Assembly: GCF_003253435.1 (NCBI RefSeq) | Contig: NZ_QKUB01000007.1 | Location: forward strand, 25,208-30,224 | Reading direction: 5' to 3' | DNA from: Metamycoplasma auris | GTDB lineage: Bacteria > Bacillota_I > Bacilli_A > Mycoplasmatales > Metamycoplasmataceae | DNA length: 5,017 nt | In this document: piece by piece, positions 1 to 5,017 of the stretch | Position numbering within the stretch: the first letter of the stretch is position 1 | Layout of the letters: each line of letters begins with the position of its first letter | Position numbers and translations under genes: made by a program | The notes under the pieces: generated by a model | The model's input: the letters and a program-made list of their open reading frames with translations, nothing else | The model's database searches: none | Told to the model about the DNA's origin: nothing

Positions 1-579
1 TGCATTAACTCATTCTTGTTGTTTTTCTAAGTCTGCTTTTTCTGCTTTTTCAATGCTTTCTTTGTCTATTTGTTTGGTTAGAAGATCAAATAGTTCAGTT
101 GTAGTCTTCGAAGAAGCAGTAGCATGTGCATCGCCGTGTTTTTTGTATCTATAAGTCGCTTCTTTAATATCATTAGTATATAAATCATCAAACAATAAAC
201 CAGTTATTTGTGCTGATGTTTTTTCTAATTTTGAAATGTCAATATTATTAATTGGATTGCTTGGTTTATTAATTGGTGGTTCAATAGAATTAATAATTGC
301 GCTCGTTGCTTTTATAAAATTATCTTTAGTTGAAGAAATCAAAGATGCATCTCTTGATTTTTTCAACATTTCTTTGGCTTTTATTATTTCTTTGTTTAAT
401 TTATTTATCTTATTTTCACTTAGTGGATTTTTCTTATCTCTTATTTTTGCTTCTACTTTAGCAATTTCTTTGTTTAATTTATTTTTTTCGATTTTTTCTT
501 TTGATGGAATAGCTAAAGCAACAGTTGCTCCTGCGCTCACTGTTGCAATGCTAAGTAATAACTTTAACTCTCTTGTCAT
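1..579 (-). CDS. Exported coiled-coil protein, partial at 3' end
   Basis: I do not recognise a named family. The visible 193 residues begin MTRELKLLL, followed by a hydrophobic stretch to about residue 24 ending ALA-IPS. This looks like a type I signal peptide or uncleaved N-terminal anchor; no Cys is present, so it is not a lipoprotein. Residues 27-75 are Lys/Glu-rich with coiled-coil character and repeat the heptamer NKLNKEI at 33-39 and 59-65. A proline-rich linker follows (about 100-110), then FDDLYTNDI at 130-138. The apparent stop at 10-12 is TGA, read as Trp in code 4, so the frame continues beyond the window. The start is chosen because it heads the signal peptide, and the upstream frame has no other ATG before a TAA at 616-618. 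It shares segments with the coiled-coil protein at 3383-5017. Export and surface location are inferred. Confidence 0.8.
386..484 (-). repeat. In-frame repeat of the NKLNKEI segment
   Basis: A 21-base sequence occurs identically at 386-406 and 464-484, offset by 78 bases or 26 codons, inside the exported coiled-coil gene. It encodes NKLNKEI both times. The in-frame offset suggests internal duplication in the coiled-coil part, although the sequence is low in complexity. Confidence 0.75.
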
Positions 580-580
580 A

Positions 581-586
581 TCCCTT
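581..586 (-). promoter_or_regulatory. Candidate ribosome binding site, short spacing
   Basis: On the minus strand this reads AAGGGA, leaving only two or three bases between the purine core and the ATG at 577-579. That is closer than the usual five to nine. No better site is seen in the roughly 33-base leader, so initiation may be inefficient or use another route. The signal peptide still makes this ATG the best start. Confidence 0.35.
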
Positions 587-618
587 ATTTTTGCTTCTAA
601 ACCTAATATATATTTTTA

Positions 619-624
619 ATTATA
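619..624 (-). promoter_or_regulatory. -10 box (TATAAT) of the gene starting at 579
   Basis: The minus strand reads a perfect TATAAT here, placing the transcript start near 612 and giving a leader of about 33 bases before the ATG at 579. No recognisable -35 box exists: the spacer region is filled by GTTTTG and a run of 17 T. Mycoplasma promoters often keep only a clear -10, so this does not argue against it. The homopolymer beside the box is the most likely control point. Confidence 0.55.
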
Positions 625-630
625 CAAAAC

Positions 631-647
631 AAAAAAAAAAAAAAAAA
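631..647 (-). repeat. Homopolymer of 17 (A on +, T on -) beside the promoter
   Basis: A run of exactly 17 A on the plus strand lies six bases upstream of the TATAAT box at 619-624. It occupies the space where the spacer and -35 contacts would be. Runs of this length are prone to slippage. In Mycoplasma hyorhinis vlp genes a poly-A tract next to the -10 box changes length and switches expression; here the tract is T on the sense strand. The tract also directly follows a hairpin, so it may instead be the U-tail of a terminator. Only length differences between isolates would separate these readings. Confidence 0.9.
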
Positions 648-671
648 GGACGTTTTTGAAAAAATGTCCTT
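646..671 (-). terminator. Terminator-like hairpin upstream of the poly-T tract
   Basis: Arms 646-657 and 660-671 pair around a two-base loop. Read on the minus strand the stem is AAGGAC with GTCCTT, one A-C mismatch, then five A-T pairs, and the 17-T run follows at once, the form of an intrinsic terminator. On the plus strand the mismatch becomes a G-U pair but no T-run follows. The nearest upstream minus-strand gene ends at 1508, over 800 bases away, so it may mainly insulate the promoter at 619-624 from read-through. The internal mismatch lowers confidence. Confidence 0.45.
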
Positions 672-1507
672 AAATTAAGTTGAAAATTGACATTTTAGTG
701 ACGTTTTTTTAACTATTTTTTTAAATAGAAATAATGTTAAATATACTAAAGCAAAAAAGGACCAATGCAACTACTAAAATCTACTTTTTTGTAGTGTTAC
801 TAATTTATATTTAATTAATCATTATTATTTATTCATTTCTCTAATATTTTTATTTTGATAATCAACTTGAACTTTGAATTCTGCAATTTTTCATATTATT
901 AATTTTTTAATCATATCAAGCATGCTTTTCAATCTTATAAACCCTAATACAAATATATATTGGGATTTAAAGAATTTAAATAATTTAAAGTAAATAATGA
1001 TAATAAACAATATTTTAATTGTGCAAAGAGAATATTAATTTAGAAATTCTTGGATATAGTTATATTTAGAATCAACTACATAAATAACAAATATGTTTTT
1101 GTTTAAATTTGTGGATAAGACAATAAGTGATAAGACGATTATTTTTAATGACTAAGTTTTTCATTATTAATATCATTCTTTTTCTAAAACTTTAAAGAAG
1201 GCCAAGGTTACTTAAAGTGTGCCAAAAAAATAATTACTTAAACAGTTTTTCAATAAAAAGTCTTATTAGGAATTATGAAAAAAGGATGTTTTATAATCAA
1301 AAAATTGAAAGTATAGAAGTAACTTTCTAATATAATGGACAATTATTTTTTGTGATATATAGCACAGGAAGAATTAGTTATAAAACCACTAGATTGTTTC
1401 TGATTAAATTTAGGAACAATCACATTGCTAAATATGCCTATCTTTGTGGGGAATTAAAAAAATATATGCTTAGTTTAAATTTATATTAATGTGTCCACAT
1501 TTTATAC
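672..1507. other. Gap with no supported gene; decayed reading frames only
   Basis: About 840 bases hold no convincing gene. The best coding trace is on the plus strand, a frame from 1196 to 1489 interrupted only by a TAA at 1328-1330. Its last part (1331-1489) encodes 52 residues with mixed composition, including RNNHIAKYAYLCGELKK, unlike the low-complexity translation of the rest of the gap. I recognise no family, and the minus strand gives open stretches of similar length, so it may be chance or a gene remnant. A short palindrome, AATGTG-TC-CACATT at 1488-1501, sits just after it and could be a weak hairpin. No RNA gene was seen. Confidence 0.5.
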
Positions 1508-2803
1508 CTATAAATTAAGGACATTAGGATCTAGTAAAAATTTATTAAGTCCAATGTACAATATTCCCCTTGAATCATAATGTTCAAAAATATCATCATA
1601 AATAATTACAATTTTTTTGTAATTGTCATTGATTTTTAATAATGGTTTGATTTCTTTTTCTTTTTTTGATTCATCATCAATATTAAGCGCAACTTGAATA
1701 TATTATTTTGTATTGATTAAGCTGGCTATAAAATCAATTTCTAAACTATATGCATCGCGTTTTTTATTAACTGTTTCATCAATTAAAATATGTCCGACAT
1801 CAACATTAAAACCCCGAGCTTTTAGTTCGTTGTAAACTATATTTTCCATTATATGCGAGCGGTCTAAATCAGTGAAATCAAGTCAAGCATTTCTTAATCC
1901 TATATCAGTAAAATAATATTTCAATGGTGTTGAAAAATATTTTGCTCCTTTAACATCAAAACGTTTAGCTTTTGAGATAATAAAAGAGTCTTCAAAATGT
2001 TGAATATAATTAGAAACAGTATTAGGATGAATTTTAATCTTGCATTCTGATAAAAATCTGTTTGATAATTTGTTTGGATTTGTTAATGAACCAATATTGG
2101 AAGAAATAAAATTTAATAATGTTTCCAATAAGTGCTGATCGTTGTTTATTCTATGTTTATCTAAAATATCTCGGATATATTTAATATCAATTAGATTTCT
2201 CAAATACTTAGCTCTCTCAATATTTGATTCAATTTTGTAAACATATGGCATTCCTCCATAAGTAAAATATGTCTTTAAATCAAAATCTCTTACTTACTTG
2301 CTTTCAAATATTTCTTTAAATGTTAATGGATATGCTCTAATTTCATCACCTTTGTCGCGAAATTCAGTAACAATTTCACTAGAAAGCATTCTTGAATTAC
2401 TTCCTGTTACATAAATATCAATATTTTCATATTTCATCAAGCCAATTAAAACATTTGGAAAGTCAATTTTGCTTTCATCGTTTTCATAATGAGGATTTTT
2501 AATTGGGTTGCAATTTTGAATTTAATCTATAAAAACATAATATTTAATATCTTTATTAGCAGTTTTGCTTAAAATGTAGTTATATAATTTCAATGGATTG
2601 TGATATTTTGCATTAGCAATATTGTTTAGGTTTAGAGAAATTATTTGTCTTTCTTCAACACCATTTTCTAATAAGTAATTTTTAAATAAATTAAGCAATA
2701 AATAAGACTTGCCACAACGTCTAATACCAGCAATCACCTTTACTCTGCCATTATATATTTTTGAAATTAGTTGCTCTAAATATTTATTTCTTTGTATGTT
2801 CAT
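1508..2803 (-). pseudogene. AAA-type ATPase with DUF4143 C-terminal domain, broken by three TAA codons
   Basis: The frame reads through 431 codons to a TAG at 1508-1510, about the usual length for this family, without any frameshift. Landmarks in order: Walker A GIRRCGKS (codons 26-33), Walker B hydrophobic strand YYVFID (to 93), a TGSNSRMLSSE segment (133-143), TYGGMP at the DUF4143 boundary (181-186), a TGA-encoded Trp at 307, and C-terminal EIDF (355-358) with YIQV (368-371), typical of the nuclease-like tail. TAA stops replace codons 94, 170 and 367; codon 94 is the place of the Walker B glutamate. The ATG at 2801-2803 gives the family's usual N-terminus, though no clear ribosome site precedes it. 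Intact members bind ATP; their cellular role is poorly defined. With these stops no complete ATPase can be made, only short fragments. Confidence 0.85.
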
Positions 2804-2857
2804 AACAAGGAATCTTTTTAATTTGTTTGAATTTTTGTCAATAACAAAGAAGCTTTT

Positions 2858-2894
2858 ATACGATAAATTTATATGGAATTCCATACTTTTTTAT
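2858..2894. repeat. 37-bp direct repeat, copy 1 (gene-proximal)
   Basis: Matches 2920-2956 at 35 of 37 positions, with differences at the fourth and seventh bases. It encloses the palindrome at 2872-2885. It lies between the ATPase pseudogene start and its inferred promoter, within the transcribed leader. An ATG within the palindrome (2882-2884) opens a 27-codon extension of the ATPase frame, but the family N-terminus argues for the later start at 2803. Confidence 0.9.
2872..2885. promoter_or_regulatory. Candidate operator palindrome, copy 1
   Basis: The 14-base sequence TATGGAATTCCATA is a perfect palindrome. It lies about 63 bases downstream of the inferred transcript start and exactly 62 bases from an identical copy at 2934-2947. 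Two identical palindromes near a promoter are a common arrangement for a dimeric repressor. Which protein binds it is unknown, and no regulator gene is in the window. Confidence 0.45.
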
Positions 2895-2919
2895 CGTAAA
2901 AACAATATTTTTCATCCAA

Positions 2920-2956
2920 ATATGACAAATTTATATGGAATTCCATACTTTTTTAT
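2920..2956. repeat. 37-bp direct repeat, copy 2 (promoter-proximal)
   Basis: Second copy of the element at 2858-2894, offset by 62 bases. Its upper end runs into the -10 box at 2955-2960. The equivalent place in copy 1 reads TACGAT (2893-2898) with TTTGGA at 2915-2920, a weak echo of the promoter here, so the repeat may come from a tandem duplication of a promoter-operator unit whose remainder has diverged. Confidence 0.9.
2934..2947. promoter_or_regulatory. Candidate operator palindrome, copy 2, at the transcript start
   Basis: Perfect palindrome TATGGAATTCCATA. The inferred transcript start lies near 2948, seven bases past the -10 box, so a protein bound here would cover the start and the first 14 transcribed bases. 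That is a classic repressor position. The centre-to-centre distance to copy 1 is 62 bases, close to six helical turns, which would place both on the same face of the DNA. Binding is inferred only. Confidence 0.5.
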
Positions 2957-2982
2957 TCTAATTTTAAAATACTATCCATCAA
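2955..2982 (-). promoter_or_regulatory. Promoter of the ATPase pseudogene
   Basis: On the minus strand a -35 of TTGATG (2977-2982) is followed by a 16-base spacer and a -10 of TAGAAT (2955-2960), five of six matches to TATAAT. The start would be near 2948, about 145 bases before the ATG at 2803, leaving a long leader that contains the palindrome pair. In such AT-rich DNA a -35 plus -10 match can occur by chance, so support comes mostly from its position above the gene and beside the palindromes. Confidence 0.45.
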
Positions 2983-2999
2983 GTTACTAATTGTTTGAT

Positions 3000-3326
3000 T
3001 TTAGATAATGAATATTAAATTTTTTGTTTTTATGTATAAAAATATTGTGTATAACATATATTAACTTCTTCTTCTTTAAGTAGGTGCTGTATATTTTAAT
3101 CTTATAAATAAAAAATCATAAAAATTAAGTGTGCAAAAATGATTTTAAGAAAACTAAAATTAATTAAACTTAAAAAATAATAAAAAATCAACTATCTGTA
3201 TATAACACTGGAGCAGCTTATTTTTTACTTATATGAATGAAATAATTCTTGACTTTCCTATGAAGAGTTATTTATTTATAAATTAGAAATAGTAATTCAA
3301 ATTTTTAATAAAAAATTAATTTAATA
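3000..3326. other. Intergenic gap, nothing supported
   Basis: About 325 bases of very AT-rich sequence lie between the promoter of the ATPase pseudogene and the terminator of the coiled-coil gene. No reading frame with a credible start, composition or ribosome site was found on either strand. The plus-strand ATG at 3139 opens only a 12-codon Lys/Leu frame. No hairpin, tRNA or extended repeat was recognised. Confidence 0.5.
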
Positions 3327-3377
3327 AATAAAAAATAGACTAATAATTTATGGTTAGTTTTTAGTCTATTTTTTATT
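3327..3377 (-). terminator. Intrinsic terminator of the coiled-coil gene, symmetric
   Basis: A perfect 17-base inverted repeat (3327-3343 and 3361-3377) surrounds a 17-base loop. Its core is ATAGACTAA with TTAGTCTAT, and A-runs pairing with T-runs form the outer stem, so a U-tract follows the hairpin in either direction. It begins five bases after the TAA at 3383-3385, the expected position for ending that gene. It could also stop plus-strand transcription, but no plus-strand gene is seen. Confidence 0.85.
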
Positions 3378-3382
3378 ATTTA

Positions 3383-5017
3383 TTAGTTAAATTTCTTTAG
3401 TTGCTTTTCAATTTCTTTAAGTTGGTCATATAAAGGTTTTTCAGAATTATATGCTTTTTCTTCTAATGCTTTTAGTTCAGCTGCATAAATTTTTTCTAAT
3501 TTAGAAATTTCTTCTTCTTTTTTCTTGATTTCTAATTCTAATCTTGATTTAGCAAATTTATTTTTTCTATCTAATGAATTTTTTTCTTCCTCTAGTTTTT
3601 TGTGTTTTTCTAGAATTTCTTTTTCTTTATTTGAAAGTTCTAATATTGCTTTTTCTAATTTTTCAATGTCATTTTCAACTAAAGCTTTCTCTTTTTTATT
3701 ATTTTCATTTTCAGTATTTTTTTTGCTTACTTCAATGTTAAGTTTGGTATCTTCTTCTTCTAGAGATTTAAGTTCTTTTTCTAGTGTATCTAGAGATTCT
3801 TTAATTTTACCTATGGATGAGTCTCTTTCAGTTTCTACTCTAAATTTTTGGTCTTCGAAATTGCTAATTATAGTTTTAATTACATCGATGTATTCAATAA
3901 TTTCAGAAATTTCTTCAATTGATTTATTGAAATCCAATTTATTCTTTGAATTTGGTGCAGAATAAATTCAGTATTTGTCGTAATCCTCTATGTCAGATTT
4001 AAGTGAATTTAATAGTTTCTCTTTATCTAATTTTAATTTCTTTTCATATTCTATTTGATCTTCAAGTTCTTTTATATTAGATTTTGCATTAGTAGTTATG
4101 GTATTAATTTTATTATTTTCTGTCTCTTTCTTTATTTTCAAAGTCTTAGATTTACTTTTTATCGAATATTTTTTAACTTGTATCTCAAATATTAATTGTT
4201 CTAATTCTTTAATTTTCTTATCAAGATTACTTGACTCTTCTTTACTATAATCCACTAATTCCTTTAGATCAGAAATTTCCTCAGTAATTTGAGGTAATTC
4301 ATTTTCAATAGTAGATTTTTCTAATTCAATTTCAATTTCATTGATTCTTTTATTATTGTCTTGAATTTGCTTTTCTAAGCTTTTCTTTTTATTATCTAAT
4401 TCTTCTTTATGAAGTTTTAAGAGTCCTTCATTACCATTAGTTTTGTTTTTAATTTCTTTATCATTTGATTTTTCTAAATTATTAATAGATGCTACAAGTG
4501 CATCACGTTTTTTCTTTAAAGAATTAATAATGTCATTTCTATATAAATCATCAAAAATCTTAGCTATATCACTTGCAATAATTGCTTCATCTAACTTAGG
4601 TTTATTAAGTTCTCAATTGTCTTTTAGAATCTTATTAGTTGCTCTTTCTAAATCTTCTTCAGTTCAATGAATATTAATATCAGAACCTGTTGGACTATCA
4701 ATAAACGTTGCATTTCAAGCACTTGTTCTATCTAATTGTGGTTTAGGTCTTGTATCTATTGGTGTGACTGGAGTTGGTGTGACTGGAGTTGGTGTGACTG
4801 GAGTTGGTGTGACTGGAGTTGGTGTGACTGGGTTATTTTCATTGTTTTCTTTTTTAACTTCATCAATCTTTTTCTTAAGTTCCTCTGTTGCCTTTCTAAA
4901 TTCATCAGGAGTTTTTAGTTCAGATAATTGTTTTCTAGCATCTGAAGCAATTTTTTCTAAAGCAACTTTAGTTTCATCTTTTAACTTACCTTCAGTTTTT
5001 ATCAGTGTCTCTAATTT
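3383..5017 (-). CDS. Long coiled-coil protein with Pro-Thr repeat, partial at 5' end
   Basis: No named family recognised. The frame is open from the right edge to a TAA at 3383-3385, giving 544 residues once the TGA codons at 4715, 4664, 4613 and 3968 are read as Trp (residues 101, 118, 135, 350). Counting from the window edge: a Lys/Glu helical segment with KTPDEFRKATEELKKKI (35-51), a linker of repeated PVTPT (63-86), a region with three Trp, FDDLYRNDI (155-163), then roughly 380 residues of Lys/Glu/Leu coiled coil to the C-terminus, broken by a short less charged part near 345-390. No membrane segment is seen, and any signal peptide would lie outside the window. The layout matches the protein at 1-579, suggesting paralogues and perhaps a surface or scaffold role. 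The terminator at 3327-3377 ends the unit. Confidence 0.85.
4759..4831 (-). repeat. 15-bp tandem repeat, 4.9 copies, encoding PVTPT
   Basis: The unit GGTGTGACTGGAGTT (plus strand) starts at 4761, 4776, 4791, 4806 and 4821; the last copy is incomplete, and copies are identical base for base. Being 15 bases, a gain or loss of a unit keeps the reading frame, so the protein would change linker length by five residues without truncation. Exact identity points to recent slippage or recombination. The repeat is markedly richer in G and C than its surroundings. Confidence 0.95.

Noticed and set aside
236..619. Plus-strand open frame of 127 codons rich in Leu, Ile and Phe
   Set aside because: It is the antisense shadow of the Lys/Glu/Asn-rich exported protein; hydrophobic runs arise from reading that strand backwards.
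699..711. GTGACG plus T-run, like the GGACG plus T-run at 648-657
   Set aside because: Only about nine shared bases, mostly T; no paired arm was found.
734..814. Plus-strand 26-codon frame beginning MLNILKQKR with a hydrophobic tail
   Set aside because: Short, no ribosome site, and such frames are common by chance in this composition.
2804..2884. Earlier ATPase start at 2884
   Set aside because: It adds 27 residues not typical of the family and starts within the palindrome; the ATG at 2803 gives the usual N-terminus.
2709..2990. Plus-strand frame of 93 codons
   Set aside because: Antisense to the Walker A region of the ATPase, with no family features.
3525..3965. Plus-strand Ser/Phe-rich frame of 146 codons
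   Set aside because: Antisense of the coiled-coil gene; composition mirrors GAA and AAA codons read as TTC and TTT.
4443..4670. Plus-strand hydrophobic frame of 75 codons
   Set aside because: Lies wholly inside the minus-strand coiled-coil gene and has no ribosome site.
4736..4918. Plus-strand frame with repeated CDWSW
   Set aside because: It is the 15-bp repeat read on the wrong strand. The minus-strand frame is open for over 1.6 kb and gives the repeated PVTPT linker.

Overview
The window is very AT-rich. In every coding frame I followed on the minus strand, in-frame TGA codons fall where the protein plainly continues, at 10-12, 1883-1885, 3968-3970, 4613-4615, 4664-4666 and 4715-4717. 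That fits genetic code 4 (TGA = Trp), so the source is most likely a mycoplasma or other mollicute. I cannot name the species.

Layout, all genes on the minus strand and so read from high to low coordinates. (1) 5017-3383: a 544-residue part of a long coiled-coil protein, whose start lies outside the window. It carries a proline-threonine tandem repeat and ends at a strong hairpin terminator (3327-3377). (2) 3330-3000: an intergenic gap. (3) 2982-2858: a promoter followed by a duplicated element, each copy holding the perfect palindrome TATGGAATTCCATA. (4) 2803-1508: an AAA/DUF4143-type ATPase gene, intact in frame but broken by three TAA codons, so a recent pseudogene. (5) 1507-670: a gap with no supported gene. 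(6) 669-619: a hairpin, a run of 17 T (minus strand) and a TATAAT box. (7) 579-1: the N-terminal 193 residues of a second coiled-coil protein with a signal peptide, running off the left edge.

The two coiled-coil proteins look like members of one family. Both have a KT/TK-D-x-F-x-KAT segment, then a proline-rich linker, then the motif FDDLYxNDI. One has a tandem repeat that could vary in length by slippage; the other has a 17-T homopolymer next to its -10 box that could switch expression. Together this suggests a small family of exported, possibly variable surface proteins. That last step is inference from one sequence; no variation can be seen in a single genome copy.
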